Counted from the stretch's first letter, positions 16,570 through 26,115 are shown. The stretch is DNA of 64,000 nt from Dongia rigui (GCF_034044635.1 NZ_JAXCLX010000001.1:1364001-1428000), one strand, 5' to 3'. Translations and numbers: made by a program. Notes: a model not told the origin generated them from the sequence alone.

Positions 16570-16765
16570 GATCCATCCAACACCTGGTCAAAGCGGGCGT
16601 TCCCCGCACCCGCGACATGGCGGATCAAAGCAATGAGGGCGCCTCTGGTGGGAGGCGCCCTCATACTGTCTCGGTTCGCTGCCGGTCACGTCGCTCACAT
16701 CGCGGGACTCGATCTAAGAGACGCCAGGACCGGCTTCGGCCCGAGACAGGTAGATGAGCCGCGCG

Positions 16766-17380
16766 TTAGATCAAGGGCTGGCGTGGATCCTGTCGGGCCC
16801 GGGCGAGTTCCTCTTCGCTGAAGGCGCGGCCGCTTTCATCAAACTGGCGCCAGCCATTGTCGCGCAATGCGCCGCCGCGCGCGGCGAGGTCGACATGGTC
16901 GTGGGCATGAAGAATCTGTTCGACCGCGGCCTCGCGGTCCGCCTCGACGCGCACGGAAACCAGGCTGCCGCCGCGGCGCACGCCCTCGGCGTAAAGATGG
17001 GCATCTTCTTCGCTGACGCCCGAGCGGGTCAGGCTGCCCACGATGCCGCCGCCGATCGCACCGGCAATCGCACCGGCAGCCGCACCAACTGCGGTCGCCG
17101 CCAGCCAACCAGCTGCCACCACCGGGCCGATGCCGGGAATGGCGATCACCCCGAGGCCCGCCAGCAAGCCAGCACCGCCGCCAATTAGCGAACCAGCGCC
17201 AGCACCATCGGCTGCGATATCGCCGGCCGTCTCCTTGTCCGCCTCGACACGGTAGTGGTTGTCGACATTGTTGGAGACCAGGCTGATATCGGCGGCGGGA
17301 ATGCCGGCATCCTCGAGCTCCCGCACCGCGGCTGCGGCCTCGTCATATTTGTCGTAAAGCGCACTCACGGTTCGGCTCAT
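16766..17380 (-). CDS. General stress protein 17M-like, Gly/Ala-rich membrane-inserting core
   Basis: A 204-residue protein. The N-terminal unit (RTVSALYDKYDEAAAAVRELEDAGI-ISLVSNN) is the YflT/general-stress-17M domain. A long Gly/Ala-rich region follows (GAGLLAGLGVIAIPGIGPVVAAG and AAAGAIAGAIGGGIVG), like glycine-zipper helices, then a second ferredoxin-like unit (SLVSVRVEADREAAVEQILHAH). ATG 17380 follows a GGAG at suitable distance; an upstream in-frame extension lacks domain similarity. Proteins of this kind are usually induced by general stress. Located between a lipid kinase and a fasciclin lipoprotein on the same strand. Confidence 0.82.
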   Translation of the reverse strand: MSRTVSALYDKYDEAAAAVRELEDAGIPAADISLVSNNVDNHYRVEADKETAGDIAADGAGAGSLIGGGAGLLAGLGVIAIPGIGPVVAAGWLAATAVGAAAGAIAGAIGGGIVGSLTRSGVSEEDAHLYAEGVRRGGSLVSVRVEADREAAVEQILHAHDHVDLAARGGALRDNGWRQFDESGRAFSEEELARARQDPRQPLI

Positions 17381-17518
17381 GGCAAATCTCCGTCTCTCTG
17401 AAGGAAGATGAACGACTTGCCGGATGAATGCCCGATGGCGGGGCAACGTTCCGCGCCGCGGCGGATAATCCGGCCGCGGCGCGTCGTTTCGGAGTTTGCG
17501 CGTAACCCTAAACCGCTG

Positions 17519-18082
17519 TTACGGCAACAACACGGTGTCGACGACATGGATGACGCCGTTCGACTGGCGCACATCGGCGATGGTCACCATCGATTTGTCA
17601 CCCTTCATGTCTGTGATGACGATGCCTTGTCCCTTCTGCTCCAGCGTCAGGTCCTCGCCATTCACGGTCTTCAGCATCGCCTTGCCGCCGCCCTTGGCGA
17701 TGTCGGCCACCAAGGTCTTCGCATCAAGCGCGCCGGGGACGACGTGGTAGGTGAGGATCTGCGTCAGCGTCGCCTTGTTCTCGGGCTTCACCAGCGTTTC
17801 AACCGTGCCGGCCGGCAGTTTGTCGAAGGCCGCATTGGTCGGCGCAAAGACCGTGAACGGGCCGGGGCCCTGCAGCGTCTCGACCAGGCCGGCCGCCTTC
17901 ACCGCTGCGACCAGGGTGGTGTGATCCTTTGAATTCACCGCATTCTCGACGATGTTCTTCGACTGATACATCGGCGCTCCGCCCACCATCGGGTTGGCCA
18001 TCGAGCCGCCGCTATCGGCCTGCGCCGCGCAGCCGGTCGCAATCACGCACGCCAGCAGCGTGCCGAGCATCTTCGCTTTCAT
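17519..18082 (-). CDS. Fasciclin (FAS1)-domain lipoprotein
   Basis: A 187-residue secreted lipoprotein with lipobox VIATGC. One FAS1 domain covers most of the mature protein: the H1 block GPFTVFAPTNAAFDKLP, a central LTYHVVPGALDAKTL, and the H2-type block GVIHVVDTVLLP at the C-terminus. FAS1 domains mediate adhesion or protein contacts at the envelope. ATG 18082 (MKAKMLG) gives a normal signal peptide, so a longer upstream start is not used. On the same strand as the stress protein but 138 bp away. Confidence 0.92.
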   Translation of the reverse strand: MKAKMLGTLLACVIATGCAAQADSGGSMANPMVGGAPMYQSKNIVENAVNSKDHTTLVAAVKAAGLVETLQGPGPFTVFAPTNAAFDKLPAGTVETLVKPENKATLTQILTYHVVPGALDAKTLVADIAKGGGKAMLKTVNGEDLTLEQKGQGIVITDMKGDKSMVTIADVRQSNGVIHVVDTVLLP

Positions 18083-18282
18083 TGCATTGCCTCTCTGAAT
18101 TGATTGCCGTGAAGCCCCTTTGCGCTTCACTGACCTTCCCTACGCCCGCCTGCCACCGGCGGATGCACGGCAACAATCTTTTTTGCCTCGCTGATCCGCG
18201 CTCGGTCTGCGGCGTAAGGGAACAAAATTCGTGATGCGCGGTTTGGTCCTGCCGGATGAGACCTTCGTATCGCGGGAACATC

Positions 18283-18681
18283 ATGAGCCTTGCCCAGCGC
18301 TTTACCCAATTCGCCAACGCCACGGCCCATGCCACCGGCCGGCCGCTGACATTCGTCACCTGCTGCGCCGTCGTCGTTATCTGGGCGGCCTGCGGTCCGG
18401 TCTTCGGCTTCTCCGACACCTGGCAGCTCGTCATCAACACCGGCACCACCATCATCACCTTCCTGATGGTGTTCCTGATCCAGAACACGCAAAACCGCGA
18501 CAGCGCCGCGATCCAGGTAAAGCTTGACGAATTGCTGCGCTCGCACCGCCCGGCCAGCAATGATTTCATCGGCGTCGAGCATCTCACCGAAGACGAACTC
18601 GAAGAATTGCGCACGCGCTGCGAAGAGCAGGCCAAGGTCGTGCGCCGCGAGCACGCCAAGAAAAAGAAGAGCGGGCGCTGA
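18283..18681 (+). CDS. Low-affinity iron permease family protein
   Basis: A 132-residue protein with two membrane helices (FVTCCAVVVIWAACGPVFGF and WQLVINTGTTIITFLMVFLI) separated by a short loop, then QNTQNRDSAAIQVKLDEL, which is the diagnostic block of the family, and a charged C-terminal coil ending in Lys repeats. ATG 18283 follows GCGGGAAC; an in-frame ATG 27 nt upstream is less likely. The family is named from yeast Fet4 similarity, but iron transport by the short bacterial forms is not established. Divergent from the fasciclin gene. Confidence 0.88.
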   Translation: MSLAQRFTQFANATAHATGRPLTFVTCCAVVVIWAACGPVFGFSDTWQLVINTGTTIITFLMVFLIQNTQNRDSAAIQVKLDELLRSHRPASNDFIGVEHLTEDELEELRTRCEEQAKVVRREHAKKKKSGR

Positions 18682-19048
18682 GGCCTCGGCCACCCGCGCA
18701 TGGCAGGCTGACCGCCAGCCCCCCTAGAGGGCCACGCCTCATCCCGTCCAGAAAAGGTGCGGGTATCCGATGGCGACACGGCTGGCGCCAGGTTCCATTC
18801 CCCGGGGCGCAAAGGATCTGGCTGCGCCGGCCATCGCGCCAGCGCCGCGATCTAGGCGGCCGGCAACCGGATTGGCAGCAACGGGAGGCAGATTCGCCCC
18901 CGAAGCCTGCGGGAGGCTGAAGAATCGCGCCGGTTTTGCCACCTCATTCCCGCACGCCGCCCATGCGATGCGGCCGAATTGACCCATGCGTGTTATGGTG
19001 TAGGATGCCGGCCATAACCTTTGTTAATCAAGTAATTGGGGTCAATAG
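18682..19048. other. Intergenic region before fabI
   Basis: This 367-bp interval separates the iron-permease-family gene from fabI. A 70-codon frame on the + strand (18770-18982) is Ala/Pro/Arg-rich, has no ribosome-binding site and looks like non-coding GC-rich DNA. The only signal I see is the promoter-like pair near 18979-19006 listed separately. Confidence 0.5.
18979..19006 (+). promoter_or_regulatory. Candidate sigma-70-type promoter of fabI-aroC
   Basis: TTGACC (18979-18984) and TAGGAT (19001-19006) are separated by 16 bp and lie about 43 bp before the fabI ATG. The pair is read by eye; the -10 matches the consensus at four of six positions. Confidence 0.4.
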
Positions 19049-19891
19049 ATGAGTGATGTGAAAGGCTTGATGACCGGCAAGCGGGGCCTGATCATGGGCG
19101 TTGCCAACGACCGGTCGATTGCCTGGGGTATCGCCAAAGCCGTCGCCGCCCAGGGTGGCGAAATGGCCTTCACCTATCAGGGCGAGGCGCTGGAGCGCCG
19201 GGTGAAGCCGCTCGCCGCCTCGATCGGCGCCGATATCGTTGTCCCTTGCGATGTCACCGACGATGCCAGTATCGATGCCACCTTCGCCACGCTGAAACAG
19301 CGTTGGGGCAGCCTCGACTTCGTCGTCCATGCCATCGCCTTTTCCGACAAGGACGAACTGAAGGGTAAATATGTCGACACCACGCGCGGCAATTTCGCGC
19401 GCACCCTCGACATCTCCTGCTTCAGCTTCGCGGCCGTCGCCAAGCGCGCCAAGGATATGATGCCCAATGGCGGCTCGCTGGTGACCCTCACCTATCTCGG
19501 CGCCGAGCGCGTCATGCCGCATTACAACGTGATGGGTGTGGCCAAGGCAGCACTCGAATGCTCGGTGCGCTATCTCGCCGCCGATCTCGGCGACCAGGGC
19601 ATCCGCGTCAATTCGATCTCGGCCGGGCCGATCAAGACGCTGGCCGCGTCCGGCATCGGCGATTTCCGCCAGATCCTGCGCTGGAACGAACTCAATGCCC
19701 CGCTGGCGCGTAACGTGACGATCGAGGATGTCGGCGGCGCCGGTCTCTATTTCGTCTCCGACCTCTCCAAGGGTGTCACCGGCGAACTGCACCACGTCGA
19801 TGCCGGCTATAACGTCGTCGGCATGCTGCGGCCGGAATCGGCCGCGGAGATCGGCGAGATGATGCGCAATTTCTCGAAGACCGAATCTTAA
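19049..19891 (+). CDS. fabI: Enoyl-[acyl-carrier-protein] reductase (NADH), FabI type
   Basis: A 280-residue enzyme of the last reduction step of fatty-acid elongation. FabI hallmarks: the variant dinucleotide motif [19 protein letters not shown] at the N-terminus, the Tyr-x6-Lys catalytic pair in [30 protein letters not shown] before the substrate-binding loop, and [17 protein letters not shown] at the end. These distinguish it from SDR-type FabG. ATG 19049 begins [13 protein letters not shown], as in other alphaproteobacteria. aroC begins 8 bp downstream, so the two are co-transcribed. Confidence 0.97.
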   Translation: MSDVKGLMTGKRGLIMGVANDRSIAWGIAKAVAAQGGEMAFTYQGEALERRVKPLAASIGADIVVPCDVTDDASIDATFATLKQRWGSLDFVVHAIAFSDKDELKGKYVDTTRGNFARTLDISCFSFAAVAKRAKDMMPNGGSLVTLTYLGAERVMPHYNVMGVAKAALECSVRYLAADLGDQGIRVNSISAGPIKTLAASGIGDFRQILRWNELNAPLARNVTIEDVGGAGLYFVSDLSKGVTGELHHVDAGYNVVGMLRPESAAEIGEMMRNFSKTES

Positions 19892-19899
19892 AAAGTCGA

Positions 19900-20985
19900 A
19901 TGTCGCACAATACCTTCGGACATCTCTTCCGCTTCACGACCTGGGGCGAAAGCCACGGCCCCGCTTTGGGCTGCGTCGTCGACGGCACGCCGCCGGGCAT
20001 CAGCATCGACGCCGCTGAAATCCAGCATTGGCTGGATCGCCGCAAGCCCGGCCAGTCGCGCTTCGTGACCCAACGCCGCGAGCCGGACACGGTCGAGATT
20101 CTTTCCGGCATGTTCCAGGGTAAGACGACCGGCACGCCGATCTCGCTGATGATCCGCAACGAGGATCAGCGCAGCAAGGATTATGGGCGTATCGCCGACC
20201 AGTTCCGCCCCGGCCATGCCGACTATACCTATTGGGCCAAGTATCAGGGCATTCGCGACTATCGCGGCGGCGGGCGTTCGTCGGCGCGCGAGACGGCCGC
20301 GCGCGTCGCGGCCGGTGCCGTGGCGCGGAAAGTGCTCAACCACCTCGTTCCCGGCGGGATCGAGATCAAGGGCGCCCTGGTGCAGATGGGCCATCTCAAG
20401 ATCGACCGCCACGCCTGGGACTGGGCCGAGGTCGAGAACAACCCCTTCTGGTCACCCGATGCCGCGACGGCCGTGGTGTGGGAGGAATTCCTGGACGGCA
20501 TCCGTAAATCCGGTTCCTCGACCGGCGCCGTCATCGAGGTGGTGGCAAGGAACGTGCCGGTAGGCTTGGGCGCGCCGCTCTATGGCAAGCTCGATGCCGA
20601 TCTCGCCGCGGCGATGATGAGCATCAACGCGGTGAAGGGTGTCGAGATCGGCGCCGGTTTTGATTCAGCGACACTCACCGGCGAGGACAATGCCGACGAG
20701 ATGCGCATGAAGGACGGCAAGGTATCGTTCCTCAGCAACAAGGCGGGCGGCATCCTGGGCGGCATTTCGACTGGCCAGGACGTCGTCGTGCGTTTCGCGG
20801 TGAAGCCCACCTCCTCCATCAACACGCCGCGCAAGGGCGTTACCACCACCGGCGAGGACGTCGATGTGGTGACGACCGGGCGCCACGACCCATGCGTCGG
20901 CATTCGCGCGGTGCCGGTGGGCGAGGCGATGATGGCCATCGTGCTGGCCGACCACCTTCTCCGCCACCGAGGCCAAATCGGCTGA
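19900..20985 (+). CDS. aroC: Chorismate synthase
   Basis: A 361-residue enzyme that converts EPSP to chorismate with reduced FMN, the last common step of aromatic amino acid synthesis. The signatures are present: [18 protein letters not shown] at the N-terminus, [20 protein letters not shown] (second signature), [20 protein letters not shown], and a C-terminal [20 protein letters not shown]. Length is typical. The gene lies 8 bp after fabI, a pairing seen in other alphaproteobacteria. Start ATG is immediately followed by SHNTFGHLF as in homologues. Confidence 0.97.
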   Translation: MSHNTFGHLFRFTTWGESHGPALGCVVDGTPPGISIDAAEIQHWLDRRKPGQSRFVTQRREPDTVEILSGMFQGKTTGTPISLMIRNEDQRSKDYGRIADQFRPGHADYTYWAKYQGIRDYRGGGRSSARETAARVAAGAVARKVLNHLVPGGIEIKGALVQMGHLKIDRHAWDWAEVENNPFWSPDAATAVVWEEFLDGIRKSGSSTGAVIEVVARNVPVGLGAPLYGKLDADLAAAMMSINAVKGVEIGAGFDSATLTGEDNADEMRMKDGKVSFLSNKAGGILGGISTGQDVVVRFAVKPTSSINTPRKGVTTTGEDVDVVTTGRHDPCVGIRAVPVGEAMMAIVLADHLLRHRGQIG

Positions 20986-21087
20986 GCGCCGCCCACGGGA
21001 CACAATCTTCATCTTCTGTTAGTTAATTATTCCTAGCATACAGCTGGGATAAGCCCAATCGGCTGATTTCGGGGGAAATCTTGGGGC

Positions 21088-21585
21088 ATGCAGCAGCAGA
21101 TGCATTGGCAGGAAACGACCCGCATCTCGACTGACGCCTTGCAGGCGCTCGAAGCTGCGTGGCGCGGCTGGGGTGAGGGCGGCCAACTGCCCACCCGCGC
21201 CCGCTTCGACCCGATGGATTTTCCCGAATTGCTGCCCTGGATTCTGCTGGGCGAGATCACGCCCGCGACCGCCGGCCCGCGCAGCTACGACGTGTTGTTC
21301 CGCTATCTCGGCAGCGAGTTCGAACGCTATTTCAAGGCGAGCAATCTCACCCGCGCGCATCTCAGCAGCGTCGGGCCGCCCTATACCGAACGCTGGTTCG
21401 CCGTCTATGACGCGGTGATCCGCCGGCAGCAGCCGCACTACTTCACCGGCGCTCCGTTCGGCACCGGCTATGAATACCTGCCGCTGGAAATGCTGGTATT
21501 GCCCTTCGCCAGAACCGACACGGCAGAGACGCGACCAAAGGTCGGCTTCGTCCTGTGCGCCTTCGCGCGCCTGGAACTGGTCTGA
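21088..21585 (+). CDS. PAS-domain protein (PAS_5 type), second copy
   Basis: A 165-residue, PAS-only protein of the same type as the gene at 12774. It starts with an alpha-helical lead (TDALQALEAAWRGWGEGG), then PTRARFDPMDFPELLPWILLG, the core YDVLFRYLGSEFERYFKASNLT and a C-terminal strand region (EYLPLEMLVLPFAR). It has no output domain. ATG 21088 follows GGGGGAAATCTTGGGGC. It stands between aroC and a convergent rRNA methyltransferase gene, with a 1-bp gap to the latter. Ligand and partner unknown. Confidence 0.78.
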   Translation: MQQQMHWQETTRISTDALQALEAAWRGWGEGGQLPTRARFDPMDFPELLPWILLGEITPATAGPRSYDVLFRYLGSEFERYFKASNLTRAHLSSVGPPYTERWFAVYDAVIRRQQPHYFTGAPFGTGYEYLPLEMLVLPFARTDTAETRPKVGFVLCAFARLELV

Positions 21586-21586
21586 T

Positions 21587-22861
21587 CTATTTGCGCGTGA
21601 AGACCGCCACCAACTCGGCGTGATGCGACCACAGGAATTGATCGAGGATGACAAGGCTCGTCATCGCGAAGCCGGCATCGATGAGGATGCGTGCATCGCG
21701 GGCGAAGCTTGCCGGGTTGCACGACACCGCGACGGCGCGCTTGACGATCGATTTCGCGATCATCTTCGACTGCATCTCCGCACCGGCACGCGGTGGATCG
21801 AACACCACCGCATCGAAGGGCTTCAAATCCTGCGGCGGCAGCGGCGACTGTTCGAGATCGCGCGTCAGGCCTTCGACCCGGCCGGAGAGTTGCGCCCGGT
21901 TGACGGCGGCGACGAGTGCCGCAGTTGCCGGCCGGGCACTGTCGACGCTCAAGACACGCGCCTGTTGCGCCAACGGAAAACTGAATGTACCGCAGCCGCC
22001 GAAGAGATCGGCCACGCGCTTGGCCTTGCCAACGCCCTTGTTCACCGCTGCGACCAGTGCTGCCTCGCCGGACAGGCTCGGCTGCAGGAAGCCGCCGATG
22101 GGGAGATCGACAACAACGTCGGCAAAGCGCACTTGCGGCACGCGCGCCATGACGATGGGTTCCGGCTGGCGCTTGCCATGTGCCCAAGAGACGCGGGCAA
22201 AATCGGCAGCCCTGGCCGCTGCGATCAGCGGCTGGCGCCGCGCTTCGGGCAACGCGTCGCCCGATTGCATCAGGATGTCGAGGCCGGACAGCGTCTCCGT
22301 CACCTGCAGATCGGCCGATTGCTTGTTGTGAAGGGCCGCTGCCGCCAACGCATGAAGAGACGGCAGGCCGGCCCGCAAGGCGGCGGTGAGCAGCAGGCAA
22401 TCGTCGAGCGGCACGATCTCATGGCTCATCACGGCGTGGAAGCCGAGTGTGACCTGGTCCTTCTCCTTATGCGCGGCAAAGACGGCGCGGCGCCGCGCAC
22501 CCGGCTCCGTGCCGACGCATTCGGTCTTCTCCGGCAGGGGGATCCCGCGTGTCGCCAGGGTCGCTGCGACCTGCGCCTTCTTCCAGGCAGCATAATCGGC
22601 GAGCGACAGATGCTGCATGGCGCAGCCGCCGCATTGGGTGAAGACAGGGCAAGGCGGCACGACGCGGCCGGGGGCCGGCTGCAGCACCTCGATCAGCCGA
22701 CCGGCGAAGGCGTTCTTGCCTTTCTCCTGCAGGCGCACGCGCACGCGGTCACCGGGCAGGGCATAGGGCACGAAGACCGTGGCGCCATGGTGATGGCCGA
22801 TGCCATCGCCCTGCGCGCCCAGTGCCTCGATGGCGAGTTCGACGGTCAGAGGCTCGCTCAT
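21587..22861 (-). CDS. Class I SAM-dependent RNA methyltransferase (RlmD/RumA-type)
   Basis: A 424-residue m5U-type RNA methyltransferase. An N-terminal TRAM-like domain (residues about 5-60, VFVPYALPGDRVRVRLQEK) is followed by a cysteine cluster for an Fe-S centre (PCPVFTQCGGCAMQH). The SAM site is DLFGGCGTFSFPLA, the Asp loop is FDPPRAG, and the catalytic Cys is in AVSCNPASFARD. The family methylates rRNA or tRNA uridines. Closest group is RumA/RlmD, but exact site specificity is not inferable. It is the last gene of the minus-strand xseB to tlyA run; a long hairpin repeat separates it from tlyA. Confidence 0.9.
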   Translation of the reverse strand: MSEPLTVELAIEALGAQGDGIGHHHGATVFVPYALPGDRVRVRLQEKGKNAFAGRLIEVLQPAPGRVVPPCPVFTQCGGCAMQHLSLADYAAWKKAQVAATLATRGIPLPEKTECVGTEPGARRRAVFAAHKEKDQVTLGFHAVMSHEIVPLDDCLLLTAALRAGLPSLHALAAAALHNKQSADLQVTETLSGLDILMQSGDALPEARRQPLIAAARAADFARVSWAHGKRQPEPIVMARVPQVRFADVVVDLPIGGFLQPSLSGEAALVAAVNKGVGKAKRVADLFGGCGTFSFPLAQQARVLSVDSARPATAALVAAVNRAQLSGRVEGLTRDLEQSPLPPQDLKPFDAVVFDPPRAGAEMQSKMIAKSIVKRAVAVSCNPASFARDARILIDAGFAMTSLVILDQFLWSHHAELVAVFTRK

Positions 22862-22872
22862 GCGTCACCTGC

Positions 22873-22990
22873 CAACCCTCTCCCCTCGCGGGAGAGGGTG
22901 CGAGGCGTAGCCGAGCGGGTGAGGGGGTCGCACAACGAGTCCGCTCTTAAGGCCCCCTCACCCCGACCCTCTCCCGCGAGGGGAGAGGGG
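22873..22990. repeat. Palindromic repeat family B, copy 1
   Basis: Perfect 22-bp inverted arms at 22878-22899 and 22966-22987, each containing a smaller CTCGCGGGAG-type dyad, with outer arms (GTGAGGGGGTCG, GGCCCCCTCACCCC) that extend the pairing. The spacer holds CACAACGAGTCCGCTCTTAA. The element lies between rlmD-like and tlyA, which are on the same strand. Confidence 0.82.
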
Positions 22991-23024
22991 GAAGCAGGTG
23001 CCGCTTGGCATAGCGTTGTTGAGA

Positions 23025-23768
23025 TCATGCGTCACCCTTGCGCGCGGCGATGAGAAACTCCTTGTTGCCTTCCGGCCCCAGGATCGGGCTTTCGACGATG
23101 CCGAGCACCGTCCAGCCGGGCAGGTTCTCGAACCAGCCGCGGATGCGGGCGCAGACTTCGTCATGCAAGGCCGCATCGCGCACGACGCCGCCCTTTCCTA
23201 CCCGGTCCGGGCCAACTTCAAACTGCGGCTTGATGAGGGCGACGCACCAGGCCTTGTCGCGCGTCAAGGCAAGGGCTGCCGGCAGCACCGTTTCCAGGCC
23301 GATGAAGCTGGCGTCACAGACCACCATGTCGAGCGGGTCGGGAATTTGCGCGTTGGTCAAATGCCGCGCATTTGTCTTTTCCAGGACGATGACGTGGGGA
23401 TCCTGGCGCAGTTTCCACGCCAATTGCCCGTGCCCGACATCGACGGCATAGACCTTGGCGGCGCCATGATGCAGCAGCACGTCGGTGAAGCCGCCGGTCG
23501 AGGCGCCGATATCGGCGCCGATCATGTCTTTCACCGGCAGATCGAAGGCCTCGATCCCTTTGGCGAGCTTCTGCCCGCCGCGGCTGACCCAGGGATGTTC
23601 CTGGCCCTTCACATTGAGGGGTGCTTCGAGCGGGATCTGGTCGCCGGCCTTGGCGATGCGCTTGGTGTCGCTATAGACGAGGCCAGCCAGGATCAGCGCC
23701 TGCGCCTTGGCGCGGCTTTCCACCAGCCCCCGGTCCACGAGGAGCTTATCGACGCGTTCCTTTGCCAT
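23025..23768 (-). CDS. tlyA: TlyA-family rRNA 2'-O-methyltransferase / hemolysin-like protein
   Basis: A 247-residue protein. The N-terminal S4 RNA-binding domain (KERVDKLLVDRGLVESRAKA-QALILAGLVY) precedes an FtsJ-like SAM-dependent methyltransferase domain (GADIGASTGGFTDVLLHHGA, VYAVDVGHGQLAWKL, MVVCDASFIGL). The usual role of TlyA is cytidine-2'-O methylation of 16S/23S rRNA; its hemolysin label is historical. It follows the MATE gene by 4 bp. The position after ispA matches the common alphaproteobacterial order, except that dxs is not here. Confidence 0.92.
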   Translation of the reverse strand: MAKERVDKLLVDRGLVESRAKAQALILAGLVYSDTKRIAKAGDQIPLEAPLNVKGQEHPWVSRGGQKLAKGIEAFDLPVKDMIGADIGASTGGFTDVLLHHGAAKVYAVDVGHGQLAWKLRQDPHVIVLEKTNARHLTNAQIPDPLDMVVCDASFIGLETVLPAALALTRDKAWCVALIKPQFEVGPDRVGKGGVVRDAALHDEVCARIRGWFENLPGWTVLGIVESPILGPEGNKEFLIAARKGDA

Positions 23769-23772
23769 CGGT

Positions 23773-25176
23773 TCAATCTAGCACGAGGCGGCGGCGCGAG
23801 AGATAGAGGAAGCGCAGGAGCAGCATGGAGCCGGACGCGGCAAGACCGATCGCCAGCCCCCACCAAACGCCGGGGCCGCGCACGTCCAGCACGTAGGCCA
23901 ACCCGATGCCGCCGCCGATGCCGAGCAGCCAATAGCCGATGAAAGCGATGGCCATCGGCACGCGCGTGTCCTTGTAGCCGCGCAAGGCGCCCAGCGCCGA
24001 GACCTGCAGGCCGTCAAAGAACTGGAAGATGGCGGCGATGGGAAAGAGCGTCATGGCAACCGCGATGGCGGTCGCGTTGGCCGGGTCGTCGAGATCGAGA
24101 TAGAAGCCGGTGAGCCAGCGCGGCGCCAGCCACATGACAATGGCCGCCACGAGCATCCAGGTGAGGGCGAGACCGATGGCGGTAAAGCCTGCCTGCCTGG
24201 CGTCATAAGGACGGCCGGCGCCCAGGGCATAGCCGACACGCACGGTGCCCGCCTGGCCCATGGCATAGGGGATCATGAAGGTGATGCTGGTGATGTTGAG
24301 AACGACGTTATGCGCCGCCAGCGTATCACCGCCAAAGCCGCTCATCGCCGAGGTCGAGCCGAAGAACATGCCGGATTCGAAGAGATAGGCACCGGCGATG
24401 GGGGCGCCCACCACCAGCATATCCCTGGTCAGCTTGGCATCGCCCCGCATGAGATGCGCAAAGATCGGATAGTTGCTGAAGGGACGCGCGCGGGTGACAT
24501 AGAGAATGCCCAGTGCCAGCTGCACCCAGCAGATGATTGTGGTGGCAAGCCCGATCGCCGGCACGCCCATGCCGCCCCAGCCGCCGAAACCGAACATCAG
24601 CAGATAGAGCACGCCGATGAAGACGGGAAGGATCGTGAGGCCGATGACGGTGATGGCCACGGGCTTACCCAAAATGGTGACGAAACTACGGATCACCTGG
24701 AACCACAGGAATGGCACCACTGAGGGGAGCGCCCACCACATCAATTGCTCGATCGCCGGGATATCCAGGCTGTGATGGGCGGCAAGCAGCCGCAGCACCG
24801 GGGCGAGGCCCAGCATGATCAGCATCACCGGGATGGAAAGAATCGTGGCCAGCCGCAAGCCCTGGCGCAGGATGCGCAGCAGTTCATCTGGCTTCTCGGC
24901 GCCATGAGCATGCGAGCCCATGGCCGCCACCGAATAGAGGACGCCCATGGCAAGGATCTTGGGCACATAGAGAAACTGCGCACCAAACCCGCCGCTCGCC
25001 AACGCGTCGGTACCGAGCATACCCGCCATGACGTATTCGGTCACACCCATGGCCATTTCAACCAGCAGCGCAACAGCGATGGGCGCTGCCAAACCGATGG
25101 TAGCAAAAATGTCCTGGTGGAGGGGCAACCGGCTTTCCGCGGCGCCCTTCCGGGGGCCAGCGGAAAGGGTCGTCAT
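23773..25176 (-). CDS. MATE-family efflux transporter
   Basis: A 467-residue protein with twelve predicted membrane helices, in two halves. Typical NorM/DinF-type segments are an N-terminal LAAPIAVALLVEMAMGVTEYV, a VPFLWFQVIRSFVTILGKP loop, and an AMGQAGTVRVGYALGAGRPYDARQ segment in the second half. MATE proteins export cationic drugs or metabolites against a Na+ or H+ gradient. The substrate is unknown. It lies between ispA (20-bp gap) and tlyA (4-bp gap), where dxs sits in many relatives, so it is probably in the same transcript. Confidence 0.93.
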   Translation of the reverse strand: MTTLSAGPRKGAAESRLPLHQDIFATIGLAAPIAVALLVEMAMGVTEYVMAGMLGTDALASGGFGAQFLYVPKILAMGVLYSVAAMGSHAHGAEKPDELLRILRQGLRLATILSIPVMLIMLGLAPVLRLLAAHHSLDIPAIEQLMWWALPSVVPFLWFQVIRSFVTILGKPVAITVIGLTILPVFIGVLYLLMFGFGGWGGMGVPAIGLATTIICWVQLALGILYVTRARPFSNYPIFAHLMRGDAKLTRDMLVVGAPIAGAYLFESGMFFGSTSAMSGFGGDTLAAHNVVLNITSITFMIPYAMGQAGTVRVGYALGAGRPYDARQAGFTAIGLALTWMLVAAIVMWLAPRWLTGFYLDLDDPANATAIAVAMTLFPIAAIFQFFDGLQVSALGALRGYKDTRVPMAIAFIGYWLLGIGGGIGLAYVLDVRGPGVWWGLAIGLAASGSMLLLRFLYLSRRRLVLD

Positions 25177-25195
25177 GTCTTTTATCCTGTTGTCG

Positions 25196-26098
25196 TCAGC
25201 TCTTGCGGTTGATGACGAAGTCGCTCATCCAGCGCAACGCATCGGCCTTCTGGCCGAAGATCTCGAGATGGGCCTTCGCCTGGTCGCCCAGCAACTTCGC
25301 CTGCTGGCGCGCGCGATCCAGCCCTAAGATCGAGACGAAGGTGGCCTTCCCCGCCGCGGCATCCGCACCCGTGGGCTTGCCGGTTTCGGCCGCATCGCCC
25401 TCGGCATCGAGGAGGTCGTCGACGATCTGGAAGGCAAGGCCCAGATCATGGGCATAGCCGATGAGGGCGTGGCGCTGTTCCTTCGACGCATGGCCCAGGA
25501 TGGCGCCGGCTTCGCAGGAGAAGGCGATGATGTCGCCGGTCTTCATGCGCTGCAGGCGCGTAATGGCGCCGATATCGAGCTGCTGGTTCTCGGCGAGCAA
25601 GTCGATCATCTGCCCGCCGACCATGCCGTTGGCGCCGCCCGAGACAGCGAGCGCATGGCAGAGCTGTGCACGCACATCGCCATCGGGATGGGTGTCGGGA
25701 TGCGAGAGCACCTCGAACGCCATGGTGAGCAGGCCGTCACCGGCGAGGATCGCCGTCGCCTCGTCGAACTGCTTGTGCGTCGTCGGCTTGCCGCGCCTGA
25801 GATCGCTGTTGTCCATGGCGGGGAGATCGTCATGCACCAGGCTGTAGCAATGCAGCATTTCGATGGCCGCTGCGGCACGCAGCGCGTATTCGTCATGCAC
25901 GTTGAAGATCGCGGCGCTGTTCATCAGCAGATAGGGGCGGATGCGCTTGCCGCCCACCATGGTGGCATAGCGCATCGCCTCGATGACGCGCGCTTCGGCA
26001 CCTTCCACCGGCTTGATGAGCTCGGTGAGCTTGCGGTTGACCGACATGGCGGCATCATTCAGGGCTGTCTCGATGGACACTTTGACCTCGGCTTGCAT
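25196..26098 (-). CDS. ispA: Polyprenyl/farnesyl diphosphate synthase
   Basis: A 300-residue all-alpha prenyltransferase. The first Asp-rich motif is DDLPAMDNSDLRRGKPT and the second DDLLDAEGD; the KRIRPYLL and LVHDDLP blocks are standard. It would condense isopentenyl and dimethylallyl diphosphate to farnesyl diphosphate. ATG 26098 (MQAEVKVSI) was preferred; the upstream in-frame region overlaps the xseB frame and has no family similarity. Its stop lies 20 bp from the MATE gene. xseB is 17 bp upstream. Confidence 0.95.
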   Translation of the reverse strand: MQAEVKVSIETALNDAAMSVNRKLTELIKPVEGAEARVIEAMRYATMVGGKRIRPYLLMNSAAIFNVHDEYALRAAAAIEMLHCYSLVHDDLPAMDNSDLRRGKPTTHKQFDEATAILAGDGLLTMAFEVLSHPDTHPDGDVRAQLCHALAVSGGANGMVGGQMIDLLAENQQLDIGAITRLQRMKTGDIIAFSCEAGAILGHASKEQRHALIGYAHDLGLAFQIVDDLLDAEGDAAETGKPTGADAAAGKATFVSILGLDRARQQAKLLGDQAKAHLEIFGQKADALRWMSDFVINRKS

Positions 26099-26115
26099 GA
26101 TCTGGATTCGTTGTT

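Noticed and set aside
18770-18982. 70-codon + strand frame before fabI
   Set aside because: No ribosome-binding site, low-complexity Ala/Pro/Arg composition, and it overlaps the candidate promoter.
21470-23053. 527-codon open frame on the + strand
   Set aside because: It is antisense to the rRNA methyltransferase gene, rich in Arg, Gly, His and Asp, and has no recognisable domain; the minus-strand frame has clear catalytic motifs.
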